In this document: piece after piece, positions 43,347-51,869 of the stretch
How positions within the stretch are numbered: the stretch's first letter is position 1
Layout: each line of letters starts with the position of its first letter
Assembly: GCF_014280235.1 (NCBI RefSeq)
Contig: NZ_CP047940.1
Coordinates: 1,612,001 to 1,676,000, forward strand
Source: Cyanobium sp. NS01
Lineage (GTDB): Bacteria > Cyanobacteriota > Cyanobacteriia > PCC-6307 > Cyanobiaceae
Length of the DNA stretch: 64,000 nucleotides
Reading direction: 5' to 3'
The notes under the pieces: model-generated
What the model was told of the DNA's origin: nothing
Databases searched by the model: none
The model's input: only the letters and a program-made list of their open reading frames with translations
Program-made: the position numbers and the translations under genes

Positions 43347-43408
43347 TTTGTGGCCGGGCTGACTCTGCCGAGACTCCATCGCCAGAACTCAGGCGCCGCC
43401 ATCGCCCT

Positions 43409-44221
43409 CTAATCGCCCACCGTCACCAGCCGGTCGAGGCGCAACTGGTGCTCCGGGCTGGTGAGCCGCCCATAGGCCAGGGCGACGACGCCAAACACGC
43501 CCAGGGCCGTGGCAGAAGCCACCATGAACAGGATCACAATCTGGTAGCGCACGGCCGCTGCGGGCGCCGCTCCCTGGAGAATCTGGCCGGTCATCATCCC
43601 CGGCAGACTCACCAGCCCCATCACCATCATGGAATTGATCGTGGGAATCATCGCCACGCGGATGGCATCACGCACCACCTCCTGACAGGCCTCCCAGCGC
43701 GTGGCACCAAGGGCCAGGGCCGTCTCCACCCGATCGCGCCCGCTGCCCAGGCCCTCCATGAAGCGATCGAGGCCGAGGGAGATGCCGTTGAGCGCATTGC
43801 CCAGCACCATGCCCAGCAGGGGAATCAGGTACTGGGGGTTGTACCAGGGCTGGGGTTGGATCAGCCCCGCCACCGCCAGCCCCGTGACCAGGGCCGAGGC
43901 CGCCAGCACCGACAGCAGGCTGTTGAGATAGATCCCCACGAAGCGGCGCCGGGTGCGCTGCACCGCCGAGATCCCGGCGATCATCGCCATCGCCGCCCCC
44001 AGCAGCACGATCAGCGGGGCATTGTCCTGGCGAAACAGCCACTCGAGCACCGAGCCCACCAGCAGCAACTGCACCACCATCCGCACGGAGGCCACCAGCA
44101 GGCTGCGAGCCAGGCCCAGGCGCAGCGCCAGCGACAGGCCCACATTCACCAGGATCAGCAGGGCCGACAGCGCCAGACGGCCATCGCTGATCGCCAGGGC
44201 TCCGGCCTCCGATGGGGTCAT
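43409..44221 (-). CDS. fetB: FetB-like iron export permease (UPF0014)
   Basis: A 270-residue membrane protein of the FetB/YbbM (UPF0014) family with about seven TM helices. Recognisable parts are SLLVASVRMVVQLLLVGSVL, NPQYLIPLLGMVLGNALNGI, DRVETALALGATRWEACQEV (EAA-like loop contacting the ATPase) and NSMMVMGLVSLPGMMTGQIL. In E. coli FetAB lowers free iron under peroxide stress. The ATG overlaps the stop of the ATP-binding gene upstream (ATGA), so both are translated together. Confidence 0.88.
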   Translation of the reverse strand: MTPSEAGALAISDGRLALSALLILVNVGLSLALRLGLARSLLVASVRMVVQLLLVGSVLEWLFRQDNAPLIVLLGAAMAMIAGISAVQRTRRRFVGIYLNSLLSVLAASALVTGLAVAGLIQPQPWYNPQYLIPLLGMVLGNALNGISLGLDRFMEGLGSGRDRVETALALGATRWEACQEVVRDAIRVAMIPTINSMMVMGLVSLPGMMTGQILQGAAPAAAVRYQIVILFMVASATALGVFGVVALAYGRLTSPEHQLRLDRLVTVGD

Positions 44222-44868
44222 GGCTGCAGCTCCAGGGTGCGGGTCGCCAGGCGCTGAACCTGGTCGCCGTCATGGCTGGTGAACAGCAGCGCCCGGGGGC
44301 CTGCGGCCAGCCAGCTGATCAGCAGGGTCTCGACGGCGTTGGTGGTGGTGCCATCGAGGGAGGCCGTGGGTTCATCCAGCAGCAACACGCTGGGGTCGAA
44401 CTGCAGGGCCCGCAGCAGCGCCAACAGCTGCAGCTCGCCGCCAGAGAGCCTCTCGGCGTCGTAATTCAGAAAGGAAGGATCGCGGCCCAGGGCCGCCAAC
44501 CAGGAGGTGATGCGCCCGGGCCTCCAGCCAGCCTGGCGCCGCCGCTCATGAAAACGCCAGGGGCTGCGCAGGTTGGCCTCCACCGTGCCCGCGTGGGCGA
44601 CAGGCCGCTGGGCGAGGTAGAGCACCAGCGAACGCCAGCGGGGCAGTCCCCAGCCCTGCGGCGATCGCCCCTGCAGGCGGATCGAGCCTGCCTGAAGCGG
44701 ATCCAGCAGGGCCATCGCTCGCAGCAACAGCGTCTTGCCCGCCCCAGAAGGCCCCAGCAGCCCCAGGCGCTCGCCGGCGGCCAGCTCCAGATCCAGCCGG
44801 CTCCAGAGCCGTCGATCGCCCAGCTGGCGCTGTAGCCCTTCGGCGCGCAGGAGCAGAGGACAGTCCAC
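44218..44868 (-). CDS. fetA: FetA-like ABC ATP-binding protein
   Basis: A 216-residue ABC ATPase. Walker A is LLGPSGAGKTLLLRAMA, the Q-loop lies at LVLYLAQRPVAHAG, the ABC signature is RLSGGELQLLALLRAL, Walker B is SVLLLDEPTASLD, and the switch His follows (LLFTSHDGDQV). It pairs with FetB, with a 4-base overlap, and should power iron (or other substrate) export. A good start MDCPLLLRAEGLQRQL is at 44868. Together they form a two-gene operon. Confidence 0.88.
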   Translation of the reverse strand: MDCPLLLRAEGLQRQLGDRRLWSRLDLELAAGERLGLLGPSGAGKTLLLRAMALLDPLQAGSIRLQGRSPQGWGLPRWRSLVLYLAQRPVAHAGTVEANLRSPWRFHERRRQAGWRPGRITSWLAALGRDPSFLNYDAERLSGGELQLLALLRALQFDPSVLLLDEPTASLDGTTTNAVETLLISWLAAGPRALLFTSHDGDQVQRLATRTLELQP

Positions 44869-45211
44869 GGCGGAGAGCGGATTCAGAGCCCAGTCTGCTC
44901 AGACCCGGCCCGGCTTAACCAAGGCTGTGATAGGCCCACCTCCGCGCTGCCATCGTGAGGCCCTGAAGTGCAATCGCAATCGCCGTATCGCGACCAACCG
45001 ACAGCATCCTGAGGAAAACATCAGGAGCAGAGCGGGGACCGTCCAAGGCCAAGGGTGGCACCGTGCAACGGCTTCATGGATGTCAGGACCAGCGCTACAC
45101 CAGCCCGACGTTGAGTCCAAAGACACCTGTGCCTCAGTGGTCGCAGGACAGCTCAAAAACCAAAAACCCACCTAGGATGGTCAGGGCTCGAGGAAGGGGA
45201 AATAGGACACC
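44869..45211. other. Gene-free stretch between divergent genes
   Basis: A divergent intergenic region of 343 bases between fetA and the fatty-acid hydroxylase gene. No reading frame or repeat can be supported. It should hold both promoters. Confidence 0.4.
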
Positions 45212-45988
45212 ATGACCACGCCACTGAGCCAAGCAGAAGCCCTCACAGCACGCCTCGCTGATCACTCTCTGGTCTTTTACGGATTCAGCATCTTTGCCAT
45301 CATTCTGATTCGTTATTTCGTGATGGCCGGTGTCTCCTGGTGGCTGCTGTACGCGCGCTCCGAGCAGGTCGGCGATGGAATCCGCCGTGACATTTACCTC
45401 TCTGTGCTCTCGGCCGGCGTGTTTGCCCTGGCGACGGCGGGGTTGATCACACTGCAGACCATGGGGCTCACCCGGCTCTATAGCCAACCGCAGCAGTACG
45501 GCTGGTGGTATCTCGGGCTCAGCTATGGCGCCGTGCTGATCCTGCAGGACGCCTTCTTCTACGCCAGCCACCGGCTCTTCCATCACCCCGCCCTCTACCC
45601 CTGGTTCCACCAGGGCCATCACCGCAGCCGCCAGCCCACCCCCTGGACGTCCTTTGCCTTTGACCCCCTGGAAGCGGCCGTTCAGGCGCTGTTTCTGGTG
45701 GCGGTGGTGATGCTGCTGCCCCTGCACCCGGTGACGCTGCTGGCGGTGCTCACCACCATGACCATCTGGGCGATCGTGAACCACCTCGGCCTCGATCACC
45801 TGCCGTTGCGCTTTCCGCACCACTGGCTGGGGCGCTGGCTGATCGGCCCGGCCCACCACTCGATCCACCACCGTCGCCAGGGCTTGCACTACGGGCTCTA
45901 CTTCACCCTGTGGGACAGGGTCTTCGGCACCGAAGACGCCACCTACGCCCAGCGGCTTCAGGCCAGGGGCGGGGCGATCCTCCCCTAG
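45212..45988 (+). CDS. Fatty-acid hydroxylase / sterol desaturase family
   Basis: A 258-residue membrane di-iron enzyme. The His boxes are ASHRLFHHPALYPWFHQGHH (HRLFHH and HQGHH) and the C-terminal GPAHHSIHHRR, as in the fatty-acid hydroxylase superfamily. There are about four TM helices before and between them. Possible substrates are fatty acids or carotenoid-like lipids; none can be chosen from the sequence. AGGAAGGGGA stands before the ATG. The 3' end overlaps the convergent GSH-hydroquinone reductase gene by four bases. Confidence 0.85.
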   Translation: MTTPLSQAEALTARLADHSLVFYGFSIFAIILIRYFVMAGVSWWLLYARSEQVGDGIRRDIYLSVLSAGVFALATAGLITLQTMGLTRLYSQPQQYGWWYLGLSYGAVLILQDAFFYASHRLFHHPALYPWFHQGHHRSRQPTPWTSFAFDPLEAAVQALFLVAVVMLLPLHPVTLLAVLTTMTIWAIVNHLGLDHLPLRFPHHWLGRWLIGPAHHSIHHRRQGLHYGLYFTLWDRVFGTEDATYAQRLQARGGAILP

Positions 45989-46956
45989 CCGCGCCCGTGG
46001 GGCTCCAGCCAATCCAGATCAGGCCCCAGGGGCACCACCCCGGTGGGATTGATGGTGGCGTGGCTCTGGTAATAGTGGCGCTTGATGTGATTGAAATTCA
46101 CCGTTTCGGCCACCCCCGGCACTTGATAGAGCTCACGGCTGTAGGCCCAGAGCTGGGGATAGTCCACCAGCCGCCGCAGGTTGCACTTGAAGTGACCCAC
46201 ATACACCGGATCAAAGCGAAGCAGGGTGGTGAACAGGCGCCAGTCCGCCTCGGTGATCACCTCCCCCACGAGATAGCGCTGGCCTGAAAGACGCTGCTCC
46301 AGCTGATCCAACAGGGCGAACAGGAGCTGCAGGGCTTCTTCATAGGCCTGCTGGGTGGTGGCGAAACCACAGCGATACACGCCGTTATTCACCTGCCGGT
46401 ACACCTGATCATTGATGGCATCAATCTCCTGCCGCAGTGAGTGGGGATAGAAATCACCCGGCAGGGCACCGAGCTGATCAAAGCTGGAGTTGAACATCCG
46501 AATGATTTCAGATGATTCATTGCTCACGATCGTGCGCTGCTGCTTGTCCCACAGCACGGGAACGGTGACCCTGCCGCTATAGCTGGAATCAGCCAGGGTG
46601 TAGAGCTGGTGCAGCACCTGGGCCCCCTCATTCGGGTCGCCCACCACGCCCTCGCCTGGGTTGAAGGTCCAGCCCTGATCCCCCATGAACCAGTGCACCA
46701 CCGACACAGGAATGAGCGTCTCGAGACCCTTGAGGGCACGGACGATCAGGGTGCGGTGGGCCCAGGGGCAGGCCAGCGACACATAGAGGTGGTAGCGGCC
46801 TGGCTCGGCCTCAAAACCGGCCTGGCCGGAGGGGCCGGCCTGGCCATCGGGGGTGATCCAGTGGCGGAACGCCGCGCGGGAACGCTCGAAGCGCCCGCCG
46901 CTCTGGCTCGTGTCGTACCACTGGTCGCGCCACACACCCTCCACCAACAGGCCCAT
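45985..46956 (-). CDS. Glutathionyl-hydroquinone reductase (Xi-class GST)
   Basis: A 323-residue Xi-class glutathione transferase (ECM4/YqjG/PcpF group). An N-terminal FRHWITPDG segment is followed by the active-site Cys in YHLYVSLACPWAHRTLIVRA, HWFMGDQGWTF, VTVPVLWDKQQRTIVSNESS (the GSH-binding SNESSEIIRM motif), the helical C-domain and the hallmark end FNHIKRHYYQSHATINPTGV. It reduces glutathionyl-hydroquinones, useful in quinone-rich photosynthetic cells. I start at MGLLVEGVWRDQWYD (46956); the open frame upstream is not conserved. It is divergent from the Hlip gene. Confidence 0.88.
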   Translation of the reverse strand: MGLLVEGVWRDQWYDTSQSGGRFERSRAAFRHWITPDGQAGPSGQAGFEAEPGRYHLYVSLACPWAHRTLIVRALKGLETLIPVSVVHWFMGDQGWTFNPGEGVVGDPNEGAQVLHQLYTLADSSYSGRVTVPVLWDKQQRTIVSNESSEIIRMFNSSFDQLGALPGDFYPHSLRQEIDAINDQVYRQVNNGVYRCGFATTQQAYEEALQLLFALLDQLEQRLSGQRYLVGEVITEADWRLFTTLLRFDPVYVGHFKCNLRRLVDYPQLWAYSRELYQVPGVAETVNFNHIKRHYYQSHATINPTGVVPLGPDLDWLEPHGRG

Positions 46957-47033
46957 CGGAGTGCCGTCGCTGGGTCGACCGTAATGGACCCCTCCAGCCG
47001 GCCAAGGGGACGGCCCATGAGAACAGCGTGTTA

Positions 47034-47060
47034 CGTTTCGTTGCATTGCTTTACGAAACG
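47034..47060. promoter_or_regulatory. Inverted repeat just before the Hlip gene
   Basis: CGTTTCGT (47034-47041) and ACGAAACG (47053-47060) form a perfect 8-bp inverted repeat with an 11-base spacer, ending two bases before the Hlip ATG. It could be an operator or a 5' leader hairpin that hides the start. Confidence 0.5.
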
Positions 47061-47062
47061 CC

Positions 47063-47305
47063 ATGACCTCCAGTTCCGCCGGCCAGCGCCCCGCATCCCT
47101 TGACAGCCAGGAGCTGCAGCAACGGCACCTCGAGCAGCTGCAGAACGCCGAGCGCTTCAACGGCCGGGCCGCCATGGTGGGGCTGGTGATCGGCGTGGTG
47201 GTGGAAGGGCTCACCGGCTTCGGCATCGCCCACCAGATCGGCCTCGGCGCCCTGGTGGATGGCTATGCGGCCTGCAGGACCAACCTGCTGCCCTTCTGCT
47301 TCTGA
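47063..47305 (+). CDS. High-light-inducible (Hlip/SCP) protein
   Basis: An 80-residue protein with the chlorophyll-binding helix ERFNGRAAMVGLVIGVVVEG (ExxNGRxAMxG, the Hlip/CAB signature). Hlips protect photosystem II and chlorophyll synthesis under strong light and stress. It has a charged N-terminus (SQELQQRHLEQLQNA) and a short hydrophobic tail. It is divergent from the GST gene and has an inverted repeat at its start. This is the clearest sign of a cyanobacterial host. Confidence 0.9.
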   Translation: MTSSSAGQRPASLDSQELQQRHLEQLQNAERFNGRAAMVGLVIGVVVEGLTGFGIAHQIGLGALVDGYAACRTNLLPFCF

Positions 47306-47326
47306 GCCCCGCCCACCTGCTCCACC

Positions 47327-47434
47327 GTGATCCTCACCCTCGCCATCGAGCTGGCCTCCACCGTGCTGGGGCTGCCCCTGCGCCAGATCGGGCTGGCCCT
47401 GGGCTTTGCCCGGGTGCTGGTGCCCATCGCCTGA
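47327..47434 (+). CDS. Possible small hydrophobic peptide
   Basis: A 35-codon frame from GTG: VILTLAIELASTVLGLPLRQ and IGLALGFARVLVPIA, downstream of the Hlip gene. It is hydrophobic with one possible TM helix. Short length, GTG start and absence of a family make it doubtful. Confidence 0.25.
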   Translation: MILTLAIELASTVLGLPLRQIGLALGFARVLVPIA

Positions 47435-47446
47435 ACGGTTGCCGGC

Positions 47447-48739
47447 TCAGGGGGCGCGGAAGGCTGCCCTCTGCGCCTCGTTCCAGCTGGGGCCGCCCAG
47501 CCAGCGGCCCAGGGCGGCGGCAATCGCCGAGGCCGTGAGCAGCCAGGGCAGCAGGGCCCCATTGCCCTGAAGGGTGAACACGAACAGGGCGCAGAACAGC
47601 GGTGTGCGGCAGGCGCCGCTGAACAGGGCGGCGGCCGCCACCCCCGCCAGGGCCGCCTGTTGCTGCGGCGGCAGACCGCCCAGCCAGGGCGTCACCAGCA
47701 CGGCCCCGAGGCTCATCGAATCGTGCATGAGGCCGCCGGGGGCTCCGATGGCGATGCTCAGCAGTGGCCCAAGCAACCTCGGCAGGCCCCCCCACCATGC
47801 CGTTGTGGGGGCACCGGCCAGGGCAGGTCCCAGCACCAGCGAGCCGTCGTTGAGGCTGAGGCCACCGCTGAGCACGGCCAGCAGTGCCAGGGCCAGCACA
47901 ACGCCAAGGCCGCTGAGCCAGGCGGAGCGGCCCCGCAGCTGCCGGGCCAGCTCTCCCGCCAGGGGAAGCAGCAGCCGCACCAGCAGCACCCCCAGCAACG
48001 CTGTGATCACGGTGATCAGCAGCGCCAGCGGCAGCAGACGGAACTCCAGAGCCGCCCCCATCCCCTCCGCCAGCCGGGCCGGCTGGCCCAGCCGTGAATT
48101 GAGCGCGCCGCCGATGCCGGCGAGGATCAGGGTGGGCACCACCAGCGGCAGGCCATGCACGGCGCTGAGTTCTTCCAGGGCATAGGCGGCCCCCAGCAGT
48201 GGCGAGCGAAACGCCGCCCCGAGGCCGGCGCCGCCGCCGATGGCGGCCAGCAGGGCCAGGGGCACCTGGCGCAGCAAGGGCAAGCGCTGGCGCAGGGCCA
48301 GCAGCGTCGAGGCCCCCAGGGCCGCAGAGGGCGATTCCGTTCCCACGCTGAGGCCGGCCAGATGGGTGAGGGCCACCAGCGGCAGGCGTGCCAGCTGATG
48401 CTTCAGATCAAGGCTGGCGCTGGCCCTTTGGCGCTCCTCCTCCCCGACGGCGTCCTGCAGCACCAGCACGCCGGTGATGCCGCCGCCGCGGCCGGCCGCC
48501 AGCGGCCCCCAGGCCAGGGGCAGGAACAGACCTGTGCCCAACAGCGGCAGCAACAGCAGCCAGGGCCGCTGCGCCAGCCCTCCGCCACTCCAGAGCTGCT
48601 GCAAACGAAAGCCCAGCTCCGAGAGCCACTGGTAGGGAAGCTCCACCAGGCCGATCACACCACCCGCCAGCAGCAGAGTCAGCGACCAGGCCAGCGCAGC
48701 GCGCAGGCTCTGGGCAGGGGAGCGGCGAGGGCCGGTCAT
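47447..48739 (-). CDS. ClC-family chloride channel/transporter
   Basis: A 430-residue ClC protein with about ten to twelve membrane helices. Recognisable ion-path segments are GRGGGITGVLVLQDAVGEEE, GLSVGTESPSAALGASTLLA (the GKEGP-type loop reads GTESP) and FSGACRTPLFCALFVFTLQG near the end. The start MTGPRRSPAQSLRAAL (48739) is chosen because the frame upstream crosses the promoter of the next gene. ClC proteins exchange Cl- for protons or conduct Cl-. It is divergent from the YdeP/FdhF-like gene. There are no CBS domains. Confidence 0.85.
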   Translation of the reverse strand: MTGPRRSPAQSLRAALAWSLTLLLAGGVIGLVELPYQWLSELGFRLQQLWSGGGLAQRPWLLLLPLLGTGLFLPLAWGPLAAGRGGGITGVLVLQDAVGEEERQRASASLDLKHQLARLPLVALTHLAGLSVGTESPSAALGASTLLALRQRLPLLRQVPLALLAAIGGGAGLGAAFRSPLLGAAYALEELSAVHGLPLVVPTLILAGIGGALNSRLGQPARLAEGMGAALEFRLLPLALLITVITALLGVLLVRLLLPLAGELARQLRGRSAWLSGLGVVLALALLAVLSGGLSLNDGSLVLGPALAGAPTTAWWGGLPRLLGPLLSIAIGAPGGLMHDSMSLGAVLVTPWLGGLPPQQQAALAGVAAAALFSGACRTPLFCALFVFTLQGNGALLPWLLTASAIAAALGRWLGGPSWNEAQRAAFRAP

Positions 48740-48893
48740 CGGCTGCTGGAGGGCACGGCGATCATGCCGTTGGGGCGGCTGAACGCCTAGGGGATGTGTC
48801 GATCCAACGCGCTGGAGGTTCCGGCAGCCACAGGGCCAGCCTGCCCGCAGCGGCGCGCGCCATGCTGAATCCATTGGCACCAGAGGCAATGTC

Positions 48894-51140
48894 GTGAAGA
48901 CAGACGAGCCCGGGTCCCCCAGCGTCGGCGGCGGTTGGCCGGTGATCGACGGCTGGGCCAGGGCCACCCTCTCGCCGAAGGGCCCCCTGCTCTGGCAGAC
49001 CCTGCTGCACAAGAGCGCCTGCCTCTCCTGCGCCTGGGGCACCGGCGGCCAGAACGGCGGCTTCCGCGACGAGCTGGGCGAACCCCTGCAGCGCTGCCTC
49101 AAGAGCGTGGAGGCGATCAGCGCCGAACTGCAGCCGGCGGTGCCCGAGGCCGTGTTCGGCCAGCGCAGCCTTCGGGAGCTGCAACAGCTCAGCTCCCTGG
49201 AGGCCGACCGCCTCGGCCGCCTCAGCCACCCCTTGATCCTGCGCGAGGGCCGCAGCCACTACGAACGGCTCGGCTGGGACGACGTGTTCGAGCTGGCGGA
49301 GGCCGCCTTCCGCCGCCCGCCGGAACGGGTGGCCTCCTACAGCTCGGGCCGCTCCTCCAACGAGGCCGCCTACCTGCTGCAGCTGCTGCTGCGGGCCTGG
49401 GGCTCCAACAACCTGGCCGACTGCTCCGACCTCTGCCACGCCCCCTCCACCGTGGGGCTGGCCGAGGTGTTCGGCTCGGGCACCTCGATGGTGAGCCTGG
49501 AGAGCCTGCAGCAGGCCGACTGTGTGGTGCTGGTGGGCTCCAACGCGCCGGCCAACCACCCGCGGCTGATGAATGAGCTGATCCGGCTGCGGGAGCGGGG
49601 CGGCTCGGTGCTGGTGATCAACCCGGTGCTGGAGGTGGGACTGCTCAAGTTCGGCTCGCCCGCCTTTCCGATCAAGTCGATGCTGCGGGGGTCGGAGATC
49701 GCCTCGCTGTTCCTGCAACCGGTGCCGGGCAGCGACACGGCGGTGTTCCTGGGCATCCAGAAGGCGTTGCTGGAGGCCGGCTCGATCCAGTGGGACTTCC
49801 TCAAGGCCCACACCGAGAACTGGCAGGCGGTGCTGGAGCCGCTGCAGGCCACCTCCTGGGAGGCGATCTGCGCCTGCTGCGGCCTCAGCCGCGAGGAGAT
49901 CGAGCAGGCCGCCGCCATGATCAGCCGCGCCCGAGGCGTGGTGTTCGCCTGGGCGATGGGCATCACCCACCACGTGAACGGCACCGCCAATGTGCAGGCG
50001 ATCGCCAACACCGCCCTGCTGAGCGGCAATGCCGGCCGGCCCGGGGCGGGCACGATGCCGATCCGGGGCCACTCCAACGTGCAGGGCTTCGGCTCGATGG
50101 GGGTGTCGGTGAAGCTGCGGGCGGCGATGCAGGAGGCCCTCGAAGCCCTGCTGGGGCGCCCCCTCAGCCGGGTGCCCGGCTACGACACCCGCGCCCTGAT
50201 CGAAGCCGCCGACAGCGGGGCCGTGGACACGCTGCTCTGCCTGGGGGGCAACCTCTGGGGCGCCAATCCCGATTCGCAGCAGGCCCGCCGCGCCCTGGGC
50301 CGCATCGACACGGTGATGTATCTGGCCACCAAGCCCAACCAGGGCCATTTCCATGGTCTCGCCGCCCAGACCACCCTGCTGCTGCCGGTGTTCAACCGCT
50401 TCGAAACGCCGCACCGCACCACCACCGAGTCGGGCAACAACTTCGTGCGGCTGAACGAACCCGGCAGCACCCACCTCAAGCAGGCCGATCTGATCAGCGA
50501 GGTGGGTTTCCTGGCAGAGCTGGCCCGGCGGCTGATGGGCAGTGAGCCCGTGGACTGGGGCCGTCTGCAGGATCCCGCCTACATCCGCGAGCTGATCGCC
50601 CGCACCGTGCCGGGCTACGGCCCGATCGCCGCCATCGACTCCACCAACAGGGAATTCAGCGTGGAGGGGCGGGTGTTCGACAGGCCCCACTTCCCCACCC
50701 CCTCAGGGCGGGCGCGGATGCGGCCCACGCCCCTGCCGGCGCTGTCGTTGCCGGGGCCCGATCACTTCGGGGGCCTGGCCCCTCGCGAGAAGGGCCTGGT
50801 GCTGGCCTTGATCACCGCCCGCAGCTACTCCCAGCACAACACCGTGGTGTACAAACCCGGCGATGCCTACCGGGGCATGCCCCACCGCAACACCATCCTG
50901 ATGAACCGGGTCGACCTGGCCCGCGCAGGCCTGGAGGCCCACCAGCGGGTGACGGTGCAGGGGGAGGCCGGCAGCCTGGAAGCCGTGGAGATCATTCCCG
51001 GCGAGATCCGCGAGGGGGCGGCGCTGATGTTCTACCCGGAGGTGAACGTGCTGATGACCCCCCGGGTGGATCCCCGCTCGGGCACCCCGGCCTTCAAGCG
51101 GGTGCCCGTGCTGGTGCGGGCTGGGGTCAGTGGGCCTTGA
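48894..51140 (+). CDS. YdeP/FdhF-like molybdopterin oxidoreductase
   Basis: A 748-residue molybdopterin-dependent enzyme of the FdhF/YdeP subfamily. The N-terminus has KSACLSCAWGTGGQNGGFRD (two Cys, fewer than the four needed for a [4Fe-4S] cluster), SSGRSSNEAAYLLQLLLRAW, DLCHAPSTVGLAEVFGSGTS, the molybdopterin segments GITHHVNGTANVQAIANTAL and GHSNVQGFGSMGVS, and the dinucleotide-binding C-terminus (LITARSYSQHNTVVYKPGDA, MFYPEVNVLMTP). The E. coli relative YdeP is linked to acid resistance. The true substrate is unknown. It lies next to a ClC gene and ends 14 bases into the convergent PsiE-like gene. Confidence 0.87.
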   Translation: MKTDEPGSPSVGGGWPVIDGWARATLSPKGPLLWQTLLHKSACLSCAWGTGGQNGGFRDELGEPLQRCLKSVEAISAELQPAVPEAVFGQRSLRELQQLSSLEADRLGRLSHPLILREGRSHYERLGWDDVFELAEAAFRRPPERVASYSSGRSSNEAAYLLQLLLRAWGSNNLADCSDLCHAPSTVGLAEVFGSGTSMVSLESLQQADCVVLVGSNAPANHPRLMNELIRLRERGGSVLVINPVLEVGLLKFGSPAFPIKSMLRGSEIASLFLQPVPGSDTAVFLGIQKALLEAGSIQWDFLKAHTENWQAVLEPLQATSWEAICACCGLSREEIEQAAAMISRARGVVFAWAMGITHHVNGTANVQAIANTALLSGNAGRPGAGTMPIRGHSNVQGFGSMGVSVKLRAAMQEALEALLGRPLSRVPGYDTRALIEAADSGAVDTLLCLGGNLWGANPDSQQARRALGRIDTVMYLATKPNQGHFHGLAAQTTLLLPVFNRFETPHRTTTESGNNFVRLNEPGSTHLKQADLISEVGFLAELARRLMGSEPVDWGRLQDPAYIRELIARTVPGYGPIAAIDSTNREFSVEGRVFDRPHFPTPSGRARMRPTPLPALSLPGPDHFGGLAPREKGLVLALITARSYSQHNTVVYKPGDAYRGMPHRNTILMNRVDLARAGLEAHQRVTVQGEAGSLEAVEIIPGEIREGAALMFYPEVNVLMTPRVDPRSGTPAFKRVPVLVRAGVSGP

Positions 51141-51690
51141 GCTCGGCCTTGAAGCGGGCCGACACCTTGGACTCTGGATCCACCCCCTCAAAGGTGGCGG
51201 GCAGCCAGACGCGCACCACCATCAGCACCGCCATGGTGATCAGGAAGAGGCACACCGCAAGAATCTGGTGCCAGTCGGTTTCGAGCACGCCATTCACGAT
51301 CACTTCCCGCAGCACCGACACGATCGCAATCTCCACCGACACCCCGATCGACACCCGCTGTTCCTGCAGATAGATGATCAGCAGGCGGAATAACTCCACC
51401 AGGATCAGGATGAACAGGATGTCTGCCGTGATGGCGTGGAACTGGGGTTCCTGCAACAGAGAGGAGAACAGCACCTTCATCTGCAGCACCATCACACAGA
51501 AGATGCCCACGCACAGGGTGATGGCGATCAGGTCCTGAACCGCCTCCAGCGATTGCACGATCTGAACGCGGCGCAACTGCTGATGCCAGGCCAATCGGAC
51601 CTGGGGTTCCGGGGCAACAGGGGAGCTGGGCTTGACGGCGGCGGTGGGTGGTCGTTCGGCGGGGAGCTGGGCGGTACTGCTGGTCATCAC
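51127..51690 (-). CDS. PsiE-like membrane protein
   Basis: A 187-residue protein with four TM helices and a PsiE-like core: LEAVQDLIAITLCVGIFCVM, ADILFILILVELFRLLIIYL, QRVSIGVSVEIAIVSVLREV and HQILAVCLFLITMAVLMVV. PsiE is the phosphate-starvation-inducible E family, of unknown biochemical role. The N-terminal 40 residues are Pro/Ala-rich. The start is either Met1 or Met2 (51690 or 51687). The 3' end overlaps the YdeP-like gene by 14 bases, convergently. Confidence 0.75.
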   Translation of the reverse strand: MMTSSTAQLPAERPPTAAVKPSSPVAPEPQVRLAWHQQLRRVQIVQSLEAVQDLIAITLCVGIFCVMVLQMKVLFSSLLQEPQFHAITADILFILILVELFRLLIIYLQEQRVSIGVSVEIAIVSVLREVIVNGVLETDWHQILAVCLFLITMAVLMVVRVWLPATFEGVDPESKVSARFKAELKAH

Positions 51691-51869
51691 TGAATCAGCT
51701 CAGAGAACGGAACATCCGCGGCCCGCGCTGAGGCGGAGAGGCGAACGCCCTGGAGTTGGTGACGGAACGTTAACCGGCAGTTTTCTTATGGGTCAATGAA
51801 TTTCTGATCAGTTCTGATGATCGCAGTGATGGCCATGCCCGGCACCAGCCGTGCCCCGAAAGGCCGGGA

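Noticed and set aside
48762-50690. A 642-codon minus-strand frame opposite the YdeP-like gene
   Set aside because: It is a shadow of the molybdoenzyme gene, rich in His/Gly/Gln, with no recognisable domain.
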